Source: Tieghemostelium lacteum (lineage: Eukaryota; Evosea; Eumycetozoa; Dictyosteliales; Raperosteliaceae). Taken from it: 64,000 nucleotides of DNA. The position numbers were made by a program, and so were the translations under genes. The stretch is from the NCBI GenBank assembly GCA_001606155.1, contig LODT01000051.1, forward strand, positions 806,001 to 870,000, read 5' to 3'. The notes beneath the pieces are model-generated. The model made no database searches, had not been told where the DNA came from, and saw nothing but the letters and a program-made list of their open reading frames with translations. Positions 39,949 through 53,001 of this stretch are shown here, in pieces (positions within the stretch are counted from its first letter, which is position 1; every line of letters starts with the position of its first letter).

Positions 39949-42822
39949 TTATAATTCTGATAATTGTTTATTTAGATTTTCTAAGATATGGGTAACGATT
40001 AAATCTTGTAATTCATCTTTAATATCGGAAAGTCGAAATGATTCATTACCACAGTGTGTTTCAATAATTAAACCTAAATTACACATAAAATCCTCAACTG
40101 TATGAGGACCACACAGGAAGTGTAATGTATTGTCTCTTTCCATATCCTTGTCAAATAAAATATTTAAATCAGTTACATTTTGTCCATGTAGGTAAAATAA
40201 TTTAATACGATTCAGACTTTGAAGCTGTACATCTAGTATAAAATTATTATTTTGCTGGAATCTGATCCTATCACCATCGACATCCCAGTGATGACTTAGT
40301 GAATTCCAATCTATTGTATCACCAAATGACTTTTTGATTAGATGTTGAGCTAAAATCTTCATTAAATTCTTTTTAAACTTTTCAGTGAGATTACCAATTT
40401 GAAAATGGTTAACATAACTACGATACTTTAGGTAATGTTTCTTATCTTTAAGATATAGGTTGTGTAGCCTACTGTTGTTGTCGTATAAGAATGGTTTTAA
40501 CTTATCAATGATAATGTGGTTATACTGATTTTTAATAAATATATTGTCAAGTAGATACAACCAATCTTTAGGTGATCGTACTTGAAGAAAAGTAATATCC
40601 AAACCATGTCCTTTCAATTTGTATGGATATTCCAACAGCTTTTTCAGAATTTTGATTTTACGATCGAAACAAAATGGTCTATACCACCTATCAAGTGTCT
40701 TAGTCATGCCTAGACCAATATCAATTTGGTTGTCTATAATATACTCCATGTAGCATGTGTCATAACTCCTCATCTTATTGTACTGAAAAATATCAGTAAA
40801 ATTCGATAAACCATAGTATCTATGAAATTTCTTGAAATTTTTATAATTACTAAATAAATATTGTTCAGGAAACCAGAGGTTATTCACGGTTAAAAATTGC
40901 TCACAATTGTAACGAGCATAAGAGTTTGCATAACCATACAAACGAATATACATTGCAGGATAAAGTTTCCCATTGTAACCAGGTACCAATTTACCAATGG
41001 ATTCCTGGTCACCTTCATGACTAAAATGTACAAAGTAGTCACTGTGAAGTAGAGTTGCAATATTACTAATCCGATTACTAGGATTCACCAAAAACTCTAA
41101 AACCTCTTTAGGATTTATATCACTATGAATGTCAATCAGAACTGGAATATCTATTGTCAGATCGGCCATCTCAATAATGTATTCAAGTTGTTCAGACTCT
41201 TTTTTATGTTCCCTAAATTTCAAAGCACCCTTTAGAGAGAGTTGATGTAACTTTTTATAATGGGTAAATGATGTCAAATAATAATAAATATAGTTACAAT
41301 AGTGATACAAAATTTCAATGAGAAATTGAAGGAACTCCTTGTCGACTATATCCTTATTAGAATTGACCATTTCAAAAAACTTGTCTATTCGAGGTACATT
41401 TTCACATCTTAGTGTGGATTTCAGATCGTTGTAGGAAGAATAGTCCAGTGTTATATGGGAATTGTAGAGTATTACCCCATCTTCAGTTTCTGTGGCTTCA
41501 GGTTCCAAATACATTTCTTGTTTCTTTCGGAGATATTGACGAATTTTCAAAGGAAAATAGTCATAGGAATACACCTTTTTTAAAAAAAACTTACTATCAT
41601 AGAATTCTCTTAAAAGTTCTAAGTCACCACTTTTGCATACTTTATAGACCGTAGACTTTGATAAGTGACTATTTAATTTATCTTCTTTAGTGAAGTATCC
41701 TAAACATCGATCCAATAAAAAGCGACATGTTGAGGTATTGGATACTCCAAGTGGAACAAATGGTAACCATCTATAATTTATCTTGAGTTCTTGTTTCCAT
41801 TCTGGATATATATTATGTTGAGTAATGTATTCTAGAGTTTCATAGTCACCAAATGAAATAGCATTCAAAAATGACTCTTTAGTACCTACAATTTGAAATT
41901 TCTGATGAAGATATTTCAGAAATTCTAAATCATTAGAGCATGTTGCATTTTCAATTGATGTACTTGTACAATGACTTGTAATTCCAAATTCTTTTAGAAT
42001 ATCTTCAATTTCATGAAATTTCTGAGAATTGATTGCATATCTATCAAGACAATGTGATTTAATGTCAGACCATGGCTGAAAGTGTTTTAGAATATCTTTA
42101 GAGTTGGTATTGTCGAGAATATATTCAATTTGTTGGTTTATTTCAATGATAATGTGATAGAATTTCTCTTTGAAAAACTTTATAATTTCAAAATTAGAGT
42201 ATTTCAAAGAAAACTCGAGAATATCAAGTTTATCTTTGTTTGATATCACTTTAATGTGTGAATAAAGGAATTGAATGAACTGAATATCAGATGGACCATT
42301 GGAAATTGAATTTTTCAGTGATTTGGTTGTGAATTTAAAGAGATTGAGAGATATCAGAAATTTAACGATATCTCTTTGTTTTGGCTTCTTGCACATTTCA
42401 TCCAAGAGATAGATACCTGGATTTAATGATTCATAGTATTTGTTCACTTTTAGTGTTTTCTTTATCAGATTGTGGTCATGTTTATGTAGTCTCTGTATGA
42501 TATCTATATCTTGACATTTCTTCAACAGTTTATAAACTGAATCCTTTGTTGCTTTAAATCTCTTATCTTTCTCTAATTTATCAATAAATAAATAGAAATA
42601 CCTATTTTCAACAATCCAATTCGAAGTCAATGATACGTCATCCCATCTATACACTAAATTATGAAAACTTTTAGGACCAATCTGATTCATAAACACATCA
42701 GCAGAAACCCAATTCGTTCTCAAATATCCCAATATCTTTCTTCTGAGTAAATCATTTCTAAATATCCTAAAGAATAAATTTCCAGTTAAATCCATACAAC
42801 TCACAACCTGATCAGCAATCAA
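39949..42822 (-). CDS. 957-aa dictyostelid ankyrin-like repeat protein
   Basis: Single exon. Residues 14-36 read GNLFFRIFRNDLLRRKILGY, parallel to LFNKVFKNKLLFKKIFGFIR of the 7306-9828 protein. The body is degenerate helical repeats: KPKQRDIVKFLISLNLFKFT, DIQFIQFLYSHIKVIS, DLEFLKYLHQKF, DLELLREFYDSKFFLKKVYS. The C-terminal module KFKKNLMKILAQHLIKKSFG, DTIDWNSLSHHWDVDGDR and NCNLGLIIETHCG-type text is distinct from the repeats, and a decayed copy of it lies 170 bases upstream (42995-43282). No enzyme motif. Likely one of a large expanded family; an F-box-like adaptor role is possible but unproven. Confidence 0.75.
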   Translation of the reverse strand: MIADQVVSCMDLTGNLFFRIFRNDLLRRKILGYLRTNWVSADVFMNQIGPKSFHNLVYRWDDVSLTSNWIVENRYFYLFIDKLEKDKRFKATKDSVYKLLKKCQDIDIIQRLHKHDHNLIKKTLKVNKYYESLNPGIYLLDEMCKKPKQRDIVKFLISLNLFKFTTKSLKNSISNGPSDIQFIQFLYSHIKVISNKDKLDILEFSLKYSNFEIIKFFKEKFYHIIIEINQQIEYILDNTNSKDILKHFQPWSDIKSHCLDRYAINSQKFHEIEDILKEFGITSHCTSTSIENATCSNDLEFLKYLHQKFQIVGTKESFLNAISFGDYETLEYITQHNIYPEWKQELKINYRWLPFVPLGVSNTSTCRFLLDRCLGYFTKEDKLNSHLSKSTVYKVCKSGDLELLREFYDSKFFLKKVYSYDYFPLKIRQYLRKKQEMYLEPEATETEDGVILYNSHITLDYSSYNDLKSTLRCENVPRIDKFFEMVNSNKDIVDKEFLQFLIEILYHYCNYIYYYLTSFTHYKKLHQLSLKGALKFREHKKESEQLEYIIEMADLTIDIPVLIDIHSDINPKEVLEFLVNPSNRISNIATLLHSDYFVHFSHEGDQESIGKLVPGYNGKLYPAMYIRLYGYANSYARYNCEQFLTVNNLWFPEQYLFSNYKNFKKFHRYYGLSNFTDIFQYNKMRSYDTCYMEYIIDNQIDIGLGMTKTLDRWYRPFCFDRKIKILKKLLEYPYKLKGHGLDITFLQVRSPKDWLYLLDNIFIKNQYNHIIIDKLKPFLYDNNSRLHNLYLKDKKHYLKYRSYVNHFQIGNLTEKFKKNLMKILAQHLIKKSFGDTIDWNSLSHHWDVDGDRIRFQQNNNFILDVQLQSLNRIKLFYLHGQNVTDLNILFDKDMERDNTLHFLCGPHTVEDFMCNLGLIIETHCGNESFRLSDIKDELQDLIVTHILENLNKQLSEL

Positions 42823-42994
42823 AATTTAAAAAAAAAAGAAATCTAGATTCGAATTGATATTTTTGGTGATTATTAAATCAAGAAATTTGTCATACATAAA
42901 GTATAATATCATGAAATCTGGATATTATATCATACAATTGCTTCCAGATTTATGCGGACTGTTTATGGATACCTCTAATTTAAAGATATCCTTA

Positions 42995-43282
42995 TACTAT
43001 ATCATTCCACAGAATTCCAATCAATAGTTTCATCAAATGATTTAATTAGATTTTGAACTATCATAGTGATTAGATCTTTTCTAAACTGTACATTATAAAT
43101 GTCAATATGAAAATTTTTTTTTCATATGTTTCTTTTCTTTCAGGAGTTACTATTAATAGGTTTTGGGGTCCTATGTTGGCGAATTCTGATAAGGTTTTAC
43201 TATGATTGACATATTCAGGTACCCTTTTTGTTACATTTTTAGATTTCTCAAAAGTCTGACAAATAAACAATATAAATATCAT
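42995..43282 (-). pseudogene. Decayed C-terminal copy of the ankyrin-like family
   Basis: The minus strand carries YNVQFRKDLITMIVQNLIKS followed by FDETIDWNSVE and a stop. This matches KFKKNLMKILAQHLIKKSFG with DTIDWNSLSHHW in the adjacent 957-aa gene. The 5' part (ILFICQTFEKSKNVTKRVP, HSKTLSEFANIGPQN) is in a different frame from the matching part. The fragment has no repeats and is about 95 codons. It is either the leftover of a tandem duplicate or the end of a deleted neighbour. Confidence 0.7.
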
Positions 43283-43427
43283 TTTTCACATTTTTACTAA
43301 AATTGCCAAAATTATCAAAAGTTGATTTTTAATTTATAAATAATTTAAATATCTGATTTTATTAGGATTATTTTTATTAATTAATATAATAAAATAAATG
43401 AGAAAGGGGAGGAATAATAGTATAATT

Positions 43428-46400
43428 TTACTTTAATTGATTTTGTTTATCCAATTGAGTTTTTAGTGACTTGATTTCGTCTAAGAGTGTTAGAATGGTT
43501 TGGTTAAGTTGGATAGTGACAGTGTTGGAGACTTTTTTCTCAAAGTCTTCAAATGACTTATTCATGATGGCTGTAATGTCAACTTGAGTGCTATTGACTA
43601 TGCCACTGGGGTTTAGGGAGTTGTCCTTGTTGAGTGATAGAGGATTTTGAGATTGATTTTCAACTTGGAGTGACATGGACATTTCAACGGGGAAGAATTT
43701 GAGATAGTTTCTGTTGGTAATGTGTTCTAGGACATAGATTTCAGTTTCATTGAGTAGGTAATATTTGTCATTGTTGATACGTTCTTTGAGATAGGCAAAA
43801 AAGTAGAGATAGTGCCATTTGTTGTGGTCATCTTCTACGTGTTTGACAAAATCTATACCTTTCTTTTGGAATGTTTCTCTGTCGATGGAACAGATGAAAC
43901 AGTAATTGGATTTATAAGATTCAGTGTCTGAACGTTGATCTCTGATCTGACCAAAAGTATCTACAATAATACCCAAAATAACATTGAGGAGAATGAGTGA
44001 AATGATGATATAGAAGATGAGGTTATATATAGTCCAAGCTACAGCGTCTCCAGTTCCAGAGTTAGAGTCAACTCTATAGGAGATATATTCAATGAATTGT
44101 ACTAGTTGACCACTTGTAGGAACTCCATAGAAGACATTCGATAGGAAACACTGGAACAGTGTGGTACAGAAAGGGTTACCATCAGCATCTTTATACTTTT
44201 CAGAGAAGAACAAGAATGAGAATATCGATAATAGATAGGTAGCTTGTAGGATAAATATACCCATAACCATCAGAGATTTCTTGTTTCTGGAGAGAGCTCG
44301 AATTACAATTCCCAAAGCTTTGGTTTTCAATGAGAATTGTAGTATATGGAATGCATAGAAAAATGGACTTACTGTAAGACCTAGTATTGCACAGGCAACT
44401 GCTAGTATATGGTACATGGATGTTATATCAGTCAACAAGAACTTTATATTCAATGGTATATAAGAGTACTTGTAAATCTCTTTTAATTTGTTAATCTTTT
44501 CATTTGAGGTCTTAAACATCAGAGAATTGGATATATTATGAGTCTTTAGATAGGCCACCCAATTCTGATAGAGAATTACTGAACCGTACCTCAAAAAGAA
44601 CGTTATACAACTAAGTAAACATGCAACTGTTTGTACTAATGATATTGGTAATAGTACACCAAAGAATCTTGAATTTCCAATATCACTCTTAAATGATTCT
44701 GGTTCACCAGTACTATAAATAATCAACAAAATATTGATTACCAATGCCAATATAAATGATATATACTTAAATTTGTTATTATGTGATACTAATAAATAGG
44801 ATCTAAATTTTAATGTAAATAGGAAGAGGTATTAGAATAAGTTTTGATAAAAGGTCTATATGATATATATATTACTTACATTGAATGTGATTTTAAAATG
44901 TGAAGATGTTCAAGTTCAATGAGTTTATATTCCGACCAGTCCATGAAAGATTCAATTTTCTCAGAGGTCTTATTCCAAGAGACTTTGTTATCCATAAAAT
45001 GATCTTCTAGGTTTTCTTGAAGAATATTTTCATCAGATTTGATTTTGGTATGTTCTTTATCCTCTAGAATTAATCTTCTGGAGAATGATGGAATTGGGAA
45101 ATAGATACGTTCTAGTTTATCATAATGTAAAAGTTCAACACGACCAATTCTAGATTTACAATGTTCACCACATTTTAGTAGACATTCTGCAAGTTGTTGA
45201 TTTTGTGATTTATCGTGATCGGCTAGAATCTTAATTAAACGGAATGACATGGATGCCAATTTAATTGACTTTTCAGAGAGATCAAATCTTTGGTTAATGA
45301 AGACTTGTGTTGTAGATTCAATGACTTTATAGTCGAGTTCTGGAATGAGTCTAGTTACAACTCGAGGATCTTCTTTATCCACTACAAATAAGAGGAAATC
45401 TACAACTTCAATCTTCAAATCTAGGTATTTTGAGTCCTGACCATCATAATGATGTTTACGCAGTATATTGCAAATGGCTTTACAAACTTGAACATTGGTA
45501 ACAGTCAACTGATTCTCTGGTGCATTTTTTACAATTTCTTTCATACATGAGAAGAATCGGATTGTGAGATCGATACTTTCATGGTCAATGTCTACAATAG
45601 TCTCTAGAACCTTTAGGAAATGACACATCTCTTTGAGGATGTCATAGGATTTATAATTGTCAGGTTGGGAGATCATATATTTCTTAAAGACATTGGCTTG
45701 GCCTTGACATAGCAGTTGCAGGACTTTAAAGATATTCTGTAACTGTTGGAATTCCTTAGCATATGGGTTACCATCAGGGTCTTCTGTTTTTCTAGAAAAT
45801 GTGTTCAAATTGAGATTGGTCAATTTGAGGTTTCCAGAAAAATGAATTTTTGAGTTATCCAATCTAAACAGTCTTTTAGTGTCACGTAAATTGATTTTGG
45901 CGCGTTCAATCATTGCATGGATATCTCTAAAAAAGTTAATGTCAGGTGAACTTGCAAAATAGGAGATTATATCGTCTTTAACCTTTGGGTTTGCCAGACA
46001 GTTATCCTGAGATTCTTTAGACTCTAAAAGTCTTAGTAAAAGAGCTAGAGCTTCAAATGCAATTTCAGGATTACCAGTACCCAGTAACCCAATAGCAGCA
46101 CTATGACAGTATAGATCTGACATTAGATTCTGAATTTCATTCTTTTTCTCTTGACTCAACATTAACAAACTCGATAGAATTCTGATACAATTGATTTTCA
46201 TACGATCGTTATCATAGAGACTGTTACGTAACTGGAATACTAGAATCTCTAGGAAATTAGTACTCTTTTCACTACCACTCTGGTGATGATTACTCATTGT
46301 ATTACTGTTATTTTGAATGGTATTTGAAGTTATACTATGATAGCTGCCCATATAAGACATCAATTTATGATCATTAGCTAAATGAATGGAGTTATTAGAT

Positions 46401-49400
46401 GATGATTTACCATTATTACTATTATCATTTTGTTGTTGTTGCTGTTGTTGTTGCAATTGTAATTGATTACTGTTATTTGAGATATAGTTTTGGAATTCTA
46501 ATAACTGAAATACAATTTTTGCAATTTCATCAAAACCACGTTTTTTACAAATTCTAATGTATTTATCATCACTATCTGATCTGACATAGAAATTAGATGA
46601 TGGTTTACTAGAGAGTATAGGTGAAATCTTAACAAAACTACTTAAACTAGTTTCATATCCACCAACAGTTTCAGTTCTTGATCTACCCCAACGAGAATTC
46701 TGATGATCAAGTCGTTGAATGACTTCTTCACAACCTCGAATGACATCAGTGACTGTAAGATTAGAGATATTGGGTGCAACTAATGGAGATATAGCTGATC
46801 TATCCATAGATTTCAAACATTTAGAGAGGTAACTGTAGATTGAGATTTTCTCCTCCAAAGTCAATTCATGAAGTATTGGGTGAAGACCTCCAAGAGATGT
46901 AGCATCACCTAGTAAAGGATTGACATTTAGGTTTTGGTCATCTTGTTTCTTGTTACCTAGTTTGAAATTGGTCTTTCTGTGAGCACCACTATTTAAAGTA
47001 CCAGATGGAGTGCTACCTATAGACAACAATCCTTTGGTTTTTGAATTATCAATGTGATAGAGTTTCATTAGATTTGCCATTAATGAACTGGAATTGTGAA
47101 TATGTTTCTGAGTAGCTTTGTCATAGTAGAAACACTGTGAATAGAATCTCTCTAGAATACAAATCATGGGAAGAATTAGGTTTCTACCCATACTTATAAA
47201 GTACTCATTAGACTGATGGTTGGTACTGTAATAGGTATACAATGAGTTCAATTGGAAACTAAATTGACCAATTAATTTCCAAAGATTTTCATTGGATTGC
47301 AATGCTAGTAAATCACCTTTCAATGTGTCACTATTGAAATAGACTTCATGTAAAAATGACAGATAAGCAGATTTAAATCTAAAAGTAAGGTTATTCTCTA
47401 GATATAATTCTTTAAGTTCTGGAATCATCAAGTTACTGTACACTTGTTGATCTGGATTCACATTTAGTTGATTGTTGTCCTGTTGTACTACCAATATATC
47501 AAGACAATCAAACATGGTTAGAAACTCTCTGCATATAGCCTCGGTAGGTGTGTTTTTACCATGCGAACATGTCTTGAGAAGTAAGATCAAATCAAGGTTT
47601 AATACAAAGTCTCTTGGTAGAACCTCTACATTTGACTTTGTGGAAATTAACTGTTGTTTAGCAGATTGTCTTACAAGTTTAGGTACCTTAAGAGTATTGT
47701 TATTATTATTATTGGCAGTTGAAGTCGATATAGATAGATTGTCATCTTGGAACTGTTGTAAACTAATCAATAGACATTCTTCAAGAGTGTGATGTAGCTT
47801 ATAGTAATTAGACTGAGATGCAGTATATTTACTAATGGCTTTGGAATCTTTGATTAAAGTAGTTATTACAGATACCGGTACTAAAAGGTGCTTGATAATC
47901 TTATCTTTTTGCTCTTTTATCAAGTTGGTAATGTGAATTTGATTTTCAATGACTGCGTTATCACCACCTGGTAACATGATAACAGAGAGCAATCTAAGGA
48001 ATATAGGATCAAGATTCTTAAGATCCTGATGAGTCAGAATGAAATTGACTAGAATCTTAAGGTATGGTGAGTTACCAAACTCAATACACAATTCGATATT
48101 GGATTTGAAAATCTGAATAAGAGTTTCAACATTACCAAAGACATTTCCATACCGAATCAAATGACCAATGATAAATTCAATTTCACCAAAGAGAATCTTT
48201 TGGTTTTCCTTATTGTTTCTGCAGTAGACTTTAAGAAATTCATAGCAACTTTTGAAGATTTTACTAATGTATATGGTCTGTTCGATAGACTGTCCATTAC
48301 CACTTTGAGTGATATTAGCCTTCATTGAATCGTGGTCTTTGTAGTATCCAATATAGTCCTCATTGTCGAATAGGTCTTCTAGAGAACACCCAATTTTAAG
48401 AAGACCTACTATAGCTTTATGTATATCCATAACTTGAAGGATCTTTTGATTGTTGAGTGATTTCTCTGCATCTGGATCTTGACAGAGATTGATAAAGTAT
48501 GCCAGATACTTGAGTACTAGATTAGTCTTATCATCAGTCAAAGAATCCAATAGACATATTCTAGTAATCTGGTCAATCTTACTCTGAGTCTCTTTGTAGG
48601 TATTGATATGTTCATGGTAGAGATAGAATACCTTATCCAAAGGACCTTTCAACATGGCATATATAGATCTATACTTGTATATTCTGTTTAAAAACGATAG
48701 AGACAATGAAGACAATTGATTATTTTCATGTTTCAACAGACCAAAGATTGTAGAGCATATTGATAGATCTTGATTGAGGTCTCTTTGGAACATGGATAGT
48801 CTATTGAGAAGAATTAACTTTGCTTGATCTTGAGTTGTATCTTCCATAGACAGTACCTGGTCACCTATAGCTGCATCATACAAGAACACTTCAAGAATAT
48901 TCTTTTTCTGTAACGATAACATCAAATGAAGTGTTTTTAAAATTTCAATTTTAATATTAATCAAAATGATGCTATCATCTTCGAGGATTCTACTGCCACC
49001 TATAGTTCTACCCAAATCCATATCCTTCATATTAGTAATCAGTGGACCTTCGTGATTCTCCATTTGGAGTAAATTTACAAGTCTTTTTAATACCGATCGT
49101 TCCTTTCTCTTAAAGAAGCCAAATTTGAAAGCATAGTATATAGCCACTAGAATCTTATGGAAAAACAACCATTTTGGTCTCTGACTTTGGTATCCTGTCA
49201 ATTGGAAATCTACATTACTTAGGAAATTAAGTAGCAATTGATTTATATTCGCATGATCCAAACCAATAGGAGCATCATTGTATATAAAAGTACTGAATAT
49301 ATCAGATTCCTTAAAGGTAGTAACTGAACTGTTTTCAATTGGTGGACTTAGATTCAAAGGACTAATGAGAATAGGTGTATTTCCACTGGTACTTGCACCA

Positions 49401-52373
49401 TTTAGACTACCATTCATATTAGAAGTTCCAGTTAGGTTTTGGTTCTGTATAGATTGTGTGTTGTTTAGGTTGTTTTGGTTGGATATCAGTGGTGATAGAA
49501 TAATGTTATTCTGACCTTGATCATGAGACCTGTTACGTGAATGTGAGAGAAGGGTTTGGTTGAGACTGCCAGTCAGTGAGTTACTATTTACAGGTGATGA
49601 CATGGAGCTATTTGATTGTACAGTGAGGATACCCAGGTTATTAGTCTGGGTTGGACTTCCGACTACGGTGTGTAGTGGATTGAGTAGAGGGTTAAGAGGT
49701 TGATTAAGACTACCATTGTTAGTTTGGTTATTCGTTCCTACAGTTCCATTAGATGTCTGAGAATGAGTTTCTAGTATTTGCTTGATTCTGTCAGTCTCCA
49801 TGATTTTTGGGTTCCATATATAGCTAATTTGTGCAGTGTAGGTTTGGGGATAGCAATCCATATAAACGTGAATGAGTACATTCAGGTAACATCCACGAAG
49901 TGAATAAGGTAGTGATTCATCTTTCAGACATGTTACACATTCTTTATAGGTACAAAGTTTCTCTGAGAGTCTTATACCGTTATAATTACGACCTTTACTA
50001 ATGTTAGAGTACAATGATATAGTCTGTTCAAAATACTTTTGGGCTTTTTCATCTAAGTTATGGAATTTACCGATATCAACCCATTCACCGCCTTTAAAGA
50101 TATTTTGAATTTCCAAACGTTGTCCAAATCTAGTTTTCATGAGAATTGATGAGTTTTTAACCAGTAACAAGTCACATAGGTACTGTTGATTCTTTACAAC
50201 AGGTTTACCAAAACATGCACAAATCTCTGATAATATCTCCAAATGTTTGTGATCTTTGGTCTTTTTAATGGTTTCAATGAAATCCTGTACACGTTCAGGT
50301 GTTAAAGCTTCCAATAGGATATTGTTGTTCTTGTACATCTCCATTAATATACTACCAAGACCATAGGCAATAGCATTGTCACGAAGGTGTGGTGGACCAC
50401 TTATAAACTGTATACGTTCATTGATGATAATGGCATTCTTGATATTGGATTTACAGAGTTGTTTGAGAATACGATAGATGCACACAATGACCATAGGTTC
50501 AGTTGGAAAATCAAAGAATCTCTTTAACAAATCTAGTAGAACTGGTAGATGACTTTGGTATGCCAGTATCTTTTGGTGACTCTTTATAGGTGTACCTTCA
50601 CGTTCTAGTGGATCTTCAATCTCTGATTGTGTACAAAACTTTATAAATTCATTTAATATAGCTTTTATATCCTGTAGAGTTACTTTTTTTTGTCCTATTA
50701 TTACACTATCTTTAAGAAAACTACTAATCTTTACTATTCTACTAGACACAAAATTATAATCTTCAATTTGTGATTTTGGTATTTGTTTAATCTGAAAATC
50801 ATCATATTTATAATATTTCTTTGTTCCTACCAACTATAGATATATATCGAGATATAAGAATTAATAAATCTTAGATATATATCAAAAGATATTTAAATAA
50901 TAGAATACATACATCACCATTATGATGAAAACTTTCTTCAGTCATTAAATGTAACCATTGTTTGGTAAGACTTTGTATTCTTACAAAAGATCCAAAAGTA
51001 ACCTCATCAAAACTATTTGGATTGGAATTTATAACTTTTTCTTTAACATAATTGAATGTAAAGGTAGAATTTGGTGAATTCTTTTTCTCTTTACCAACTA
51101 GAATGAGTTTAGAAGTATCTTTATATTGATCTAAATCCTGTGAGGTATCTGATAAAGACAGATACTTTTCAGTACCTAATAGTTTAATCCAAAATCTCTG
51201 ACCAAACCTAATTTCAGTTGACTTGTTGCCTATAATAGGTACCTGTGATGATGATACTGTTATGGATGGTGTTTGTATACTTGTACTACTAGAATTCACA
51301 TTTGAACTATTTCCACCACCACCACCGCCGCCACTAGTTGTTCCTGTAGGTGAGGTACTTGAAATCTGAGTCTGGTCCAACTCAATCTCAAATATTGAGT
51401 TTATAGAAGATGGTGTTTTGGTATTATAGGTAAAAGTAGTTTTATCATGATTTGCAACTTTTACAAAACCACCTTCTCTATGAAACAAACGAAATGGTTC
51501 ATTGGATCTAACTAAATTCTGATTAGATTTTCCATCGAGTTCCGCCACGGATATCCTCCAAAATGTAGGTTGACTATCTGATAAACAAATATCAAAAACA
51601 CCGTGATCATTAAAGAAATTTGCCTCTTTTAGGAATAAACCAGATTTTTCGTGTCTGAGAATAACCAAATCCTCATTGAATACCTTTGTACCGTCTAGTT
51701 GTTGGAATCTAGGTGTAATCTTAAAATAACATTTCTGGTCACCTTCAGGTCTGAACCCAACCACCGAGTGATTGACTTTATCATAGTTTTTAGCAAATAG
51801 GTATTGGTTACTAATGGGATGAAATAGTTGTATAATCTGACCGTATACCAAGTCTCTACCCTCCAATTGCATCAGTGTACTCTCATTGGTACTCTCTTCC
51901 AAATCTTGATATTCCTCCAACTGTTTAAGTTCCATATCTGTCGTAGGTGTTGTCTGTCCACTATCCGATCCCTGTGGTGAACTAGTACCACTAGAACCTC
52001 CACTACCTCCACCAGGTACAGTCAAAGTTATCGAATTCCTTTCATTACCTCCAACCAAAATCTGATCAGAACTCAAAGTAGTTGTAATTTTTGGAATTTC
52101 CAAAGAAGATGTATTATTATTGTTATTATTGTTATTTGGTATAACCATAGACTGTTGTTGTTGTAATTCACCTCTTCTTTTATTCTTTTTTTTAATTGCT
52201 TTTCTAGCTGTATATTGTGTGAAGGGGTAGATTTTAAAAACTGATTCTTTAGATTTATTATGTTCCAATATAGATGCATCATTGAATTTTGATAGGTAAC
52301 CATCTTCCTCTTCTTGCTCGGAGAAAAAGGTTACCATATCACCTGTTTTTATATTTAATTTTATATCATCCAT
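43428..52373 (-). CDS. iplA: IP3 receptor-like Ca2+ release channel (IplA type), 2929 aa
   Basis: Exons complement(43428..44802, 44880..50833, 50913..52373), GTATGT/GTAAGT donors and TAG acceptors, in frame throughout. Residues about 165-390 are MIR-type beta-trefoil modules (GQIIQLFHPISNQYLFAKNY, RQRFWIKLLGTEKYLSL-type). Then come RIH/RIH-associated helical solenoids up to about 2380, with Asn/Gln/Ser inserts. The C-terminal channel has six hydrophobic segments (YISFILALVINILLIIYSTG, SLMVMGIFILQATYLLSIFS, TIYNLIFYIIISLILLNVIL) and the conserved GIIVDTFGQIRDQRSDTESY, CFICSIDRETF...HVEDDHNKWHYL zinc-linker. A coiled coil ends it. IplA mediates Ca2+ release during chemotaxis and mechanosensing. 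The pore loop (NVFYGVPTSGQLVQF) lacks the vertebrate GGGVGD filter. D. discoideum IplA is about 3.2 k residues. Confidence 0.95.
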
Positions 52374-53001
52374 AATGTGAAATCTTTAAATAGGATTAAA
52401 GCCTATTTAACGAATATTTATGATGATGTAAAAAAAAGATCTAACCTAATTGATAGATATGTATATTTTAAAAATAAATAAACAAAAAATGAGATATTTA
52501 AAAAAGAAATCAGTTTGGCAAAATTTTTAAAAAAAAAAGAGTTATTTTTATCATAAAATAGAATTTGACGTTTTATCATTTTTTTTTTTTCAATTCAACA
52601 CCAATTTATCTACATCTCTATCTGTCATTATTGTACTCCACAGTGTTGAAACCAAAAAATGAGTTCCTAAACCTTATCAAACCACATATAAATTCAATAG
52701 TATCTGTTTATTTATATTAAAAATTGTGGGTAGTGAAAACTATTATTACTGTGTTTGTTTGTTGATAACTTTATTTTTCCAATGAGTCCATCACATAAAT
52801 AAAACTATCACTTTAAATGTCAGAGTTAATAATTAATTTTTGCTTATTTTAAAAAAATTGATCATGAATTTTTTTAATTGAGGAAAAGTGCCAAATAAGA
52901 AAATTAATTTTAATTTTTTATAATTCAACAACAGATTTCGCAAGCTACATCAATTATTTTTACAAAAAAAAACAAAACCAATTAATTTTAAATATTTTAC
53001 A
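52374..53001. other. Intergenic, divergent iplA / DUF4139-FG promoters
   Basis: 630 bases between two divergent starts, with A-runs at 52531-52541 and a T-run at 52578-52590. Weakly purine/pyrimidine mixed text at 52600-52760 has no open frame of coding quality. No RNA gene or repeat identified. Confidence 0.4.
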
